From: Thecamonas trahens ATCC 50062
Taxonomy: Eukaryota; Apusozoa; Apusomonadida; Apusomonadidae
Length of the DNA: 21,376 nt
Direction: 5' to 3'
Assembly (NCBI RefSeq): GCF_000142905.1
Contig: NW_013657656.1
Coordinates: forward strand, 174,937 to 196,312
The notes beneath the pieces are model-generated. The model saw nothing but the letters and a program-made list of their open reading frames with translations, ran no database searches and was not told where the DNA came from. Made by a program: the position numbers and the translations under genes. This document shows positions 14,979 through 21,376 of the stretch, piece by piece (within the stretch, counting starts at the first letter, position 1; the number at the start of each line of letters is the position of its first letter).

Positions 14979-16889
14979 TCAGGAGGCAAGACCAGCATGG
15001 CGCTTGAGCGGCGGCTCGTCGAGAACGTCGTCGGCCGGTGGAAGCTGGCCGCCCGAGGCGAGGCCGGGCACCTGGGGAGGAGCGGTAGCACCGGAAGCAG
15101 CGGCGACGGGGTTCTCGCCAAGAGAACCGTTCTTGGCCGTGTCGTCTACAGTCCGCTTGACACCGCGCTCAGCGTCGGTGGGAGCAGGGGTCGGCTCGGT
15201 CGGCTGCGCCTCCTGGCCCTGAGTCTGGCCCTGAGTCCGGCCCTGGGCCTGGGCCTGGGCCGCCTGGCCCTGTGACGCGGCTACACTCTGGTTGTGCATG
15301 CCGGGCATGCCGGGCATGCCGGGCATCATGCCGGTAAAGCCCGGCATTCCGCCCATACCGGGCATACCAGGCATCATGCCGTTGTTGCCCATGGCACCCA
15401 TGTTAGGCATACCGGGCATACCGGGCATGGCGCTCATTCCGCCCATACCATACGGCGACATCCACGGCGGCATCATAAAGTTGGGCGTGGCCTGGCCCTG
15501 GGCCTGGCCCTGCTGACCCTTGGCTTGGCTGGCCTGGCCCTGACCCTCGCCGGCACCATCCTTGGTCGGCTGCTGGGTCGAGGGCTCAGCGGGCGGCTGA
15601 GCCTCGGAGGTGGCCTGGCTGCCTTGAGCGGCAAGCTGGGCAGGGGCGGCGGGCTGGGCGGGAGTGGGCTGTGTGGCCTGATGCTGGGTCGGATCAGCGC
15701 CTGGCATGCCGGGCATGCCAAACGAGGGCATCATGCCCGGAGCGCTGCCGTTCATGCCTGGCATGAACATGGGCATGCCAAACGGCATGCCGTACGGGCT
15801 CATGCCGCCCATGCCCATCATGCCACCCATGCCCTGCATGGCCGAGTTCGAATCGTCGCCGGGAGCGCCCTGCTGCTGTTGCTGCTGCATCTGGGCCTGC
15901 ATCTGGGCCATCTGGGCGGCGGCGAGGGCCATCTGGGCAGCTGCCATGTAGTCGTAGTCAAAGTTTCCGCCGACCATGCCGCCGAGCTCAGGCCGGCCAC
16001 CGTATGACTGCTGCTCTGTGGCCTGCATGGGAGCGTGCGAGACGATCATGGCCTCTGCGGCAGTCTCGGGCTTCCACACGCCCTTCTGGAGGAGAAGGAC
16101 GCAGCGGGGGCAGTTAGCGCCGTGGGTGAGGCGGTGGTCCTTGTGCGGGCGGAGGGCGCGCTCGTGCTGCGAGACCGAGTACTTGCGGGCGGCCGGGGTG
16201 GCGGCCATGGAGACCCAGTTGCAGCCGACATGGCCGCACTCGTGGTCTGAGCGGGCGGAAAAGTCGCCGCGCTTGTTCTCTTCGGGGTTTGAGCTCCACA
16301 CCCCCTCGCCGATGAGCTCGATGCAGCGCGGGCAGACGAGCGAATGGTTTGCAAAGTGCTCCTGATGGATCTGAAAGGTCTGCTCGTGCTTGAGGACCTC
16401 CATCTTGCGCGAGCGCGCGGCGACGGCAAACGAGGTGAACTCGCAGCCCGAATGGGCGCAGTGCTGGCCAGGCGGCATGCGGTGCGAGGCGAGCGAGGTG
16501 AGCGGGAGCTTGGGCGGCGGGAGCTCGCCGTCTGGGTGCTCCTCATAGCAATGGCGGACAAGAGAGGCAATAATGGAGGCGAGCTCAGCAGCGGCAAACT
16601 CGGGGGTGGAGGCCTCGCGTGGGAGTGCAACTTGGACGTTGAGGCAGCCGTACGGGCAGATAAAGCGCAGCGAGGAGGTCGGCGCCGAGACGGCGAGTAG
16701 AGACTCGAGGTCACTTGCGGAGCGTACAGAGCCGAGGTGCGACGAGACGGCAGCCACGAGCGACTTGACGCTCTCCTCGGACGGGGCATCCACGTCAGGC
16801 GCAATGCATGCTTGTAGTGTCACATGTAGCCACTCTTGGAGGGTCGGGTCCGCCTCCTCCTGCGTTGCAGCCTTGGGGTTGGTAGCCAT
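14979..16889 (-). CDS. Unassigned protein with a duplicated Cys/His module and Met-Pro-Gly-Gln-rich tail
   Basis: I do not recognise this 636-residue protein. The start at 16889 is the first ATG of the frame. Residues 78-118 hold a possible zinc site (C78, C82, H113, H118). Residues 144-189 and 218-263 are two copies of one module with identical spacing: C-x4-C-x18-HE-x5-H-x2-H-x3-H-x3-CPRC. Each is followed by a GVW motif (EGVW, KGVW). Eight conserved Cys/His per copy suggest two metal ions per module. From about 310 on, the sequence is low-complexity: Ala/Met/Gln runs including six Gln, many MPGM and GMGGM units, then Gln/Gly/Ala repeats. This resembles prion-like tails of RNA- or chromatin-associated proteins. 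The C-terminus has a possible NLS (PPLKRHA, also GVKRTVDD). There is no signal peptide or membrane segment. A nuclear nucleic-acid-binding role is possible but only an inference. It is convergent with POLD3 (99 nt) and divergent from APC4. Confidence 0.85.
   Translation of the reverse strand: MATNPKAATQEEADPTLQEWLHVTLQACIAPDVDAPSEESVKSLVAAVSSHLGSVRSASDLESLLAVSAPTSSLRFICPYGCLNVQVALPREASTPEFAAAELASIIASLVRHCYEEHPDGELPPPKLPLTSLASHRMPPGQHCAHSGCEFTSFAVAARSRKMEVLKHEQTFQIHQEHFANHSLVCPRCIELIGEGVWSSNPEENKRGDFSARSDHECGHVGCNWVSMAATPAARKYSVSQHERALRPHKDHRLTHGANCPRCVLLLQKGVWKPETAAEAMIVSHAPMQATEQQSYGGRPELGGMVGGNFDYDYMAAAQMALAAAQMAQMQAQMQQQQQQGAPGDDSNSAMQGMGGMMGMGGMSPYGMPFGMPMFMPGMNGSAPGMMPSFGMPGMPGADPTQHQATQPTPAQPAAPAQLAAQGSQATSEAQPPAEPSTQQPTKDGAGEGQGQASQAKGQQGQAQGQATPNFMMPPWMSPYGMGGMSAMPGMPGMPNMGAMGNNGMMPGMPGMGGMPGFTGMMPGMPGMPGMHNQSVAASQGQAAQAQAQGRTQGQTQGQEAQPTEPTPAPTDAERGVKRTVDDTAKNGSLGENPVAAASGATAPPQVPGLASGGQLPPADDVLDEPPLKRHAGLAS
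15292..15440 (-). repeat. Met-Pro-Gly codon repeat (self-complementary units)
   Basis: The coding strand repeats CCGGGCATG-type units encoding Met-Pro-Gly, e.g. three consecutive GGGCATGCC units near 15300-15325. A second, shorter block lies at about 15705-15800. The core GGCATGCC is palindromic, so the opposite strand would also encode Met-Pro-Gly. Confidence 0.8.
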
Positions 16890-16890
16890 A

Positions 16891-16902
16891 ACGTCAACGT
16901 CA
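16891..16902 (-). promoter_or_regulatory. Tandem TGACGT (CRE/bZIP-like) half-sites
   Basis: Two adjacent ACGTCA copies on the plus strand read as TGACGT TGACGT on the coding strand of the unassigned gene, just before its start codon. TGACGT is the core bound by many bZIP factors. The position directly next to the ATG is odd for a transcription-factor site unless the leader is very short. Confidence 0.35.
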
Positions 16903-16961
16903 CACGGCCAAAAAATGTGAGGTGGTAGTGTAAAAAAACGTTGCTGAGAGGGCGACCTCGC

Positions 16962-16987
16962 GGGGAAACGTTCGTCAACGGTTCCCC
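16962..16987. repeat. Imperfect inverted repeat, 11-bp arms
   Basis: GGGGAAACGTT (16962-16972) and AACGGTTCCCC (16977-16987) are complementary except for one position and are separated by CGTC. It could be an operator-like site for a dimeric regulator or a cruciform. It lies in the shared promoter. Confidence 0.55.
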
Positions 16988-17387
16988 ATTTTTTTGCTAC
17001 GCGAGCCCATTGGCACGCTCAACCTCCCACGCCGGGCCAGCCCAGGTCGGCACACATGCGCAACCGGGCGGGGAACATGCTATCGGCATGCTCGCTATCA
17101 ACTGCTTCCACAGGCCCATTCCCTAAATCCGACACGGGCTGTCTAGCCTGCCCAACTCCCCACACCTATCCTCCACGTGCGGGCGTTTCGACGCGCGTCG
17201 CCGTTCGCACTGCTCACGCGTGCCTCTCGCCACGTCGAATTCCGCTTCGGTCGCGCTCCGCCTCCTTAACTCAAAATTTTCTGCTCCGCACCAGCCACTT
17301 TCGCTCCGGAACTGGTCACGTCCCGGTAGATGACTGGTTGGCTGGATGAAGGCAGGGATGGCTGTGACAGCTTACGGAGGGGAGGTA

Positions 17388-17397
17388 TTGGCGCCAA
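17388..17397. promoter_or_regulatory. Palindromic E2F-like site upstream of APC4
   Basis: TTGGCGCCAA is a perfect 10-bp palindrome. With its right flank it reads TTTGGCGCC on the minus strand, a match to the E2F/DP consensus. It lies about 40 nt before the preferred APC4 start at 17436, a typical core-promoter distance for a cell-cycle gene. Confidence 0.45.
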
Positions 17398-17435
17398 ATT
17401 CACCTCTCGCCTGCGGCTGCCGCTCCTGCCCGCCC

Positions 17436-19571
17436 ATGGCGTTCTCGCTCATCGAGACCAAGCGCGTTGCCGGCGGCCTGGTCTCGGCCGCATGGTGCCC
17501 TACCATGGACGTCCTCGCGGTGGCGTCAGAGGACGGCGAGCTCTGGCTCCACAGGCTCTCGTGGCTGAGATTGCTGAGCATGGCGCACTCGGCGCCGGTC
17601 ACTGTCCTCGGGTGGGCGCCGAGTGGGACGCAGCTGGCGGTGGCCGGCTCGGACGGTTCGCTCTTGGTGCTCGACATTGAGCGCGGGCCTGCGCCTCTGG
17701 TGGCGCTCGCTGCGCCGGGCGCACCCGCCGTCGCTGTCGTCGAGTGGCGGGCGTGGCCGGGAACAAGCGCGGCGCCGCTGGTGGCGCGCTCGCGGCTCGA
17801 CAAGCTCCTCCCGCGGCCGCTTGCGCTCTCGGAGGAGCTGGAGATGCTACTTGGGGCCGGTGCGAGCGACTACGTGCCTCCGCTCGGCTTCCCCACGCCG
17901 CTTGCGCCGCCGATCCCCGAGACGCGCCCGCTCGACGTGCTCGTTACGGGCGGGACAGACGGTTCGCTCGTGCTCCAGGCCCACGCGGCGCTCGTCCTTG
18001 CTCGGCTCGAGTTTTCGGGCAGCGTCGTTGCAGCGAGCCTAGGCGAGACACCGTCGGCCGGTGTGGTGGTTACGCTGTCGGACGACGGCAGCTTTGGACT
18101 CACCAGCTTTTCTCTGGTGGCGCTCACGAGCGTGTCGCTCCCGCTCATCTCGCAGGTGGCCAAGACGCAGTTTGCGCTCCGGGCGATGCTCGCAGCGCTC
18201 CACAAGTCGCTCAGCCTCGCACAAGCAGCGTGGGCCGAGGGCATCTCGGCTTACGCTGGCAAGATGAACGAGTTTGAGGAGTTGCTCAAGGCATACGCGT
18301 CCAAGTCGACGATCGAGGACGAGTTTCTCGGCATGCTCGCCACCGGCATGGCCTCGCCAGCCATGCTGCAGTTTGTGACGCGGACGCTTGGCGATTCGAC
18401 AATTGCCAAGCTTTCCAAGACACTGGTGACCGCGTGCTCACGGGTGGCTACGGTCACGCTCCACTCACTCCTGCCGGGCATCCAGCGGCTGCTGCTGCTT
18501 CTCGCGGAGCTCTCCGGCGCACTCGAAGCATCGGGCGGCCTGCCGGGCCTTGATGGTGGGCACCTCACGGCCATGACTCACGCGGCCGGCACGTTTAAGC
18601 TCAAGCTGGAGGAGCTGCTGCTGGCGGTGGAGGACATGGGCGCCAACTTTCACGCTTTCCTCCACTGGCTCTCGATCGTGTGCTGCAAGCTCTCGGACCA
18701 GCCGCTCTCACCAGAGCTTGCGGCGCACCCGCCGGACATCCAGCTCGTGGCCTCGTTCCTCGCGCGCGACATGATGCACCACCGGGTGTCTCTCCTCCTC
18801 GGCGAAGCGGCCATGCCTGTTCCCGAGTTTCCAGCGACGACGCTGACCGAGACGCAGCTGCCGTTTGTCCGGCTCTGTCCAGCCAATGCCTCGCTCCCGC
18901 TTGGCCTCGCGCTGGAGGAGCTCATGGCGTTTGACCTGGCTGCCGGCCTCGCGCCGGCGGTAGCCGACTCGGCTCGGCTCACGCCGCCCGTCGTCCTCGC
19001 CGCTGACGGCGAGGAGTCGTACAGCTTTGTCTCGACCTTTAATCACGAGTCAGGGCGGCATCTTCTCGTTGCCTGGGCACCGACCACATCGCCCGACCTT
19101 GTCGCCCTCAGCTTTGCACCAGGACTTGGCTCGGCCGGCTACACCGTGGTCTCGCTGCCCGGCGTGCCGGTTGCTGTCGAGGTGTACAACTCGTCGTCGC
19201 TCGGTGTGCTCATACAGATCGACGATGATGATGGCCGCGAGCTTGCGCTCATCGACTTTGACGAGTGCGAGTGGTCGCCGCTCGCACTCGGGGCTGACCG
19301 ACGCGACGACGACGACGACGAGCTGGTGGTCGACGCCGGTGTGCCGCTCATTCCCTACCTGGCTGCTCTCGCAGCCGGCAGCGAGCTGGCGGAGGAGACC
19401 CGGCGGCGGAGGTTAGCTGATGCGACAGGATACCTCCTGGCGGTCTCGGGTACTCGCGGCGTTGGCGCGGTTGTGGGCTGCTCCGGAGAGGTCGCCCTCC
19501 TTGATATGGAGGACGACGAGGATGAGGAGGACGAGGAGGACGAGGAGGATGGCGGCGGCAGCGAAGAGTAA
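17436..19571 (+). CDS. ANAPC4: Anaphase-promoting complex subunit 4 (APC4)
   Basis: APC4 is a scaffold subunit of the APC/C ubiquitin ligase that drives exit from mitosis. The chosen start at 17436 (gcccATGG, good context) gives 711 residues beginning MAFSLIETKRVAGGL, in register with the start of known APC4. The same frame is open to an ATG at 17346, which would add 30 residues without homology. The N-terminus is a WD40-type propeller: AAWCPTMDVLAVASEDGELW resembles the family's VWSPKRDLIALANTAGEV, followed by LGWAPSGTQLAVAGSDGSL. A long helical domain follows (about 235-445). Its EDEFLGMLATGMASPAML lines up with human QDEFMHLLLWGKASAELQ, and FHAFLHWL with FKAFFRWL. The C-terminus ends in an acidic run (MEDDEDEEDEEDEED), as in human APC4. 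No intron is needed. The stop is only 14 nt from the stop of the convergent phosphotransferase gene. Confidence 0.9.
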   Translation: MAFSLIETKRVAGGLVSAAWCPTMDVLAVASEDGELWLHRLSWLRLLSMAHSAPVTVLGWAPSGTQLAVAGSDGSLLVLDIERGPAPLVALAAPGAPAVAVVEWRAWPGTSAAPLVARSRLDKLLPRPLALSEELEMLLGAGASDYVPPLGFPTPLAPPIPETRPLDVLVTGGTDGSLVLQAHAALVLARLEFSGSVVAASLGETPSAGVVVTLSDDGSFGLTSFSLVALTSVSLPLISQVAKTQFALRAMLAALHKSLSLAQAAWAEGISAYAGKMNEFEELLKAYASKSTIEDEFLGMLATGMASPAMLQFVTRTLGDSTIAKLSKTLVTACSRVATVTLHSLLPGIQRLLLLLAELSGALEASGGLPGLDGGHLTAMTHAAGTFKLKLEELLLAVEDMGANFHAFLHWLSIVCCKLSDQPLSPELAAHPPDIQLVASFLARDMMHHRVSLLLGEAAMPVPEFPATTLTETQLPFVRLCPANASLPLGLALEELMAFDLAAGLAPAVADSARLTPPVVLAADGEESYSFVSTFNHESGRHLLVAWAPTTSPDLVALSFAPGLGSAGYTVVSLPGVPVAVEVYNSSSLGVLIQIDDDDGRELALIDFDECEWSPLALGADRRDDDDDELVVDAGVPLIPYLAALAAGSELAEETRRRRLADATGYLLAVSGTRGVGAVVGCSGEVALLDMEDDEDEEDEEDEEDGGGSEE

Positions 19572-19585
19572 AGTAGAGTCGCGCG

Positions 19586-21015
19586 CTATGCTTTAGCCTT
19601 GGGGATGGTGAGGACAGGAATGTCGAGATGGGCGCAAAAGCCCGAAATGACGTGGAGGACAAAGTGGAGGTAGGCAAAGGCGGCGACGACGAGGGCAGCC
19701 TGGGCGGCGCCACGGTCGGCGACCCAGTGGAGCGCGGCCGAGTTGGCTGCGAGCGCAATCGGGATGAGAAGGACCGGTGAGCCGTAGACCGGAAAGTGAA
19801 GCTTGAGCAGGTGCGCGGTGATGACCCGCCCGACGAGTTCACCAAAGACGAGGGTCATGACGGTGTAGTGAACCAGCGGCTGGACAATGTCCGGCGCGTC
19901 CGAGACGTCGGAGACCTCTGCGCTCACGACCCACACGCCACAGCTCAGCACGTAGACGGCAAAGGGAATGAGCTGTGCGAGGGCGAGGCCGGAGCCTTTC
20001 TTGGTCTTCCTCACCGCCGAGACGACCGACGCGGCGACGGTAAAGATAACTGGGGCGGAGAAGCACAGAACGCCAACTTCGTTGAGGGCCCAGCCGCCAG
20101 CGCCGATGGCGTCGAGGGCGGCGAGAGCGGGGCCAGGCAGGACGTCGCGGGCCGGTAAGAGCCAAAAGTCCGAGCCAAAGTAGCCCGAGGCGAGGGCAAC
20201 GCCAACGACGCCGATAATGCCCTCGGTCGGACCATTGATAACGCCGAGGTAGAGGGTGCCGGTGTGGTACTCTTCCCACGACGCAAAGTAAAAGGGAACG
20301 ACGCCCATGAGGATGACACCAAAGGTGCCGAGGCCGTAGCCGAGGCGGAGCACGGCGGCGGTGACAACTGCGGTGATGACCACGTTCACCGCGTCGCAGC
20401 CGTGATCAAACAGCTCGCCCAGCGGCGACGAGGTGCCAGTCGCACGCGCCTGCTTGCCGTCGACGTTGTCCATGGTCTGGTAGAAGAACAGGCCGAGGCC
20501 AAAGAGGTAGCAGTACCATGGTGGCGGCGAGTCTGTAAAGTGCGGGACGGTGGCAAAGACGAGGCAGTACGAGAGCAGCGGGAAGAGAAAGCCGATGAGA
20601 GTGATCATGTTAGGTCTGTGTGAAGATGAGGAGTGGCCGCCCAGCCTGTGATGAGTCACCCGCAGTTGCAAGCTGCACACGCCGTGGTGAGACCTGCCCC
20701 GCCCCTCCACGGGGCACGCAGCAGTGTACTATGCTACTGTGTACCACCTCTCTACATGGCTGTCCGCCTCTGACTCTCTGCTGCCTGCGCCTACCCGCCC
20801 CATCCCGCTCCCCGCTGCTGCCCCCCCCCCGACCCGGCCAATGCAGCGTACGCCAGCCAGGGCGGCATGAACGAGGCCACCCAGGTCCAGAACGGATTGA
20901 GGATCCAGAGGGAGAGGTACGAGTCATCGACGGCAGAATACTTGTATTGTCCGAGGGCAGCAAGGTCGTGCACCCTGTACACGCTCAGCCACGTGCCCGT
21001 CCCGACTGCACGCAT
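19586..21015 (-). CDS. CEPT1: Choline/ethanolamine phosphotransferase (CDP-alcohol phosphatidyltransferase), two exons
   Basis: This catalyses the last Kennedy-pathway step: CDP-choline or CDP-ethanolamine plus diacylglycerol gives phosphatidylcholine or phosphatidylethanolamine, in ER/Golgi membranes. Exon 1 is 20852-21015 and exon 2 19586-20615. The phase-2 join recreates an Ala codon, giving WLA|PNMITLIGF and 397 residues (plant AAPT about 389, human CEPT1 416). Exon 1 carries the family block LGQYKYSAVDDSYL...NPFW...MPPWLAPN. The catalytic signature DG-x2-AR-x8-G-x3-D-x3-D is intact (D107, G108, A111, R112, G121, D125, D129), followed by several hydrophobic helices. The start at 21015 adds about nine residues relative to plant enzymes, so a shorter start or further upstream exon is possible. 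Choline versus ethanolamine preference cannot be told from the sequence. Confidence 0.92.
20616..20851 (-). other. Phosphotransferase gene intron (236 nt, GT-AG)
   Basis: On the minus strand the intron begins GTACGCTGC and ends TCTTCACACAG. Splicing joins the two conserved halves of the enzyme in frame. A run of 10 C on the plus strand (20821-20830) reads as G10 in the transcript, near the donor. Confidence 0.88.
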
Positions 21016-21122
21016 GTCCTCCGCTCACCCCGCGAGTAGTGGAGTGCTCGCTCGCTTCTCCCGCACGCGCTGTGGCCTGGGACTGTGGCCCATCGGATGG
21101 GACGGTGGTAGGAAGAGTCTGC

Positions 21123-21376
21123 TCATCGCTGGCTCTTCTCCCAGGCTAGCGCCTGCGAGGTAATGGGGATGAGAATGGTGGCCTTGGCGAGGAGGCGGGC
21201 ATCGGTGGACGCTCCGTTGAGCTTGCGCAGCTCGGATGGCGTCGATCCAAACTTGGCGGCAATGTCGCGGACGCCCTCGCCGTTGGCAATGGGGTAGGGC
21301 ATCGAGTGGCGGGCAGGGAGGCTGACGACGTGTCCGGTCGATGCGCCGGCGGCGGCCGCCATCGCGTCGAGCATGG
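21123..21376 (-). CDS. LysM-domain protein, C-terminal part
   Basis: The frame runs from the window's right edge to a stop at 21123-21125 (83 codons, 5' end missing or just outside). Residues about 27-71 form one LysM motif: YPIANGEGVRDIAAKFGSTP, then SELRKLNG and ILIPI. The pattern matches GD(T/S)-x-x-x-IA-x-(K/R)-(F/Y)-G-x-x-x-x-x-L-x-x-x-N and the closing L-x-IP of the family. LysM binds N-acetylglucosamine polymers in bacteria and plants. In other eukaryotes it also occurs in intracellular proteins of the LYSMD and OXR1/NCOA7 types. Only a 12-residue polar tail follows the domain. Without the N-terminus I cannot say which class this is. The Met codon at 21374 may be internal. Confidence 0.75.
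   Translation of the reverse strand, partial: MLDAMAAAAGASTGHVVSLPARHSMPYPIANGEGVRDIAAKFGSTPSELRKLNGASTDARLLAKATILIPITSQALAWEKSQR

Larger units (their letters stand above)
16890..17435. other. Divergent intergenic region between the unassigned gene and APC4
   Basis: These 546 nt contain both promoters. Near the unassigned gene are a tandem ACGTCA pair (16891-16902), A7 and T7 runs (16932-16938 and 16989-16995) and an imperfect inverted repeat (16962-16987). Near APC4 is a palindromic TTGGCGCCAA. The reading frame of APC4 stays open upstream to an ATG at 17346, but no homology supports using it. No RNA gene was recognised. Confidence 0.6.

Noticed and set aside
15292-16007. Plus-strand Met/Pro/Ile/Gly and His/Gly/Ala-rich open frames opposite the unassigned gene
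   Set aside because: They are mirror products of palindromic GGCATGCC codons on the other strand, without a promoter or conserved domain.
17346-17435. Thirty-residue N-terminal extension of APC4 from the upstream ATG
   Set aside because: It has no APC4 homology, a weaker start context, and overlaps the E2F-like palindrome; the ATG at 17436 matches the family start.
1-21376. Defence islands, secondary-metabolite clusters, transposons or viral genes
   Set aside because: No integrase, transposase, reverse transcriptase, capsid or nuclease-type domain was recognised in any plausible coding frame; the genes are unrelated housekeeping functions.

Overview
The window is nuclear DNA of a eukaryote, most likely a free-living heterotrophic protist with a compact, GC-rich genome. 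Every recognisable gene is eukaryote-specific: a WASH complex subunit, a BIG/Sec7 ARF-GEF, mitoribosomal mL41, POLD3, APC4 and a choline/ethanolamine phosphotransferase. Introns are few and GT-AG, and codons prefer G or C in third position. An apusomonad such as Thecamonas would fit, but that is an inference from style and gene content, not something the sequence proves.

Layout from left to right. Positions 1-998 (-) hold a large exon of WASHC1, cut at its 3' end by the window edge; its 5' exon lies somewhere beyond a C-rich intron and is not resolved. Positions 1772-5493 (-) hold a large secreted or membrane protein: signal peptide, a beta-helix with chlamydial Pmp-type FxxN/GG(A/G)(I/L) repeats, a Cys-rich stalk, a Pro-rich linker and a transmembrane segment. 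A further hydrophobic C-terminal region follows directly in another reading frame. Positions 5494-6366 are intergenic and contain a 55-bp perfectly alternating purine/pyrimidine tract. Positions 6367-6952 (+) encode mL41 in two exons. Positions 7017-12707 (-) encode an intronless 1896-residue BIG-type ARF-GEF. Positions 13219-14879 (+) encode POLD3. Positions 14979-16889 (-) encode a protein I cannot assign, with a duplicated Cys/His module and a Met-Pro-Gly-Gln-rich tail. Positions 17436-19571 (+) encode APC4. Positions 19586-21015 (-) encode a CDP-alcohol phosphotransferase in two exons. Positions 21123-21376 (-) are the 3' end of a LysM-domain gene.

Genes alternate in strand. Convergent pairs are separated by only 14 to 99 nt, and divergent pairs share intergenic promoters of about 0.5-0.9 kb. 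There is no operon or gene cluster: the genes are housekeeping functions (endosomal actin, Golgi trafficking, DNA replication, cell-cycle proteolysis, lipid synthesis, mitochondrial translation) plus two lineage-specific proteins. The most novel items are the duplicated C2H4C2 module protein, the Pmp-repeat surface protein with its frame break, and an ARF-GEF with an atypical brefeldin-site sequence and an extra Cys knuckle. I saw no tRNA, rRNA, CRISPR array or transposon.
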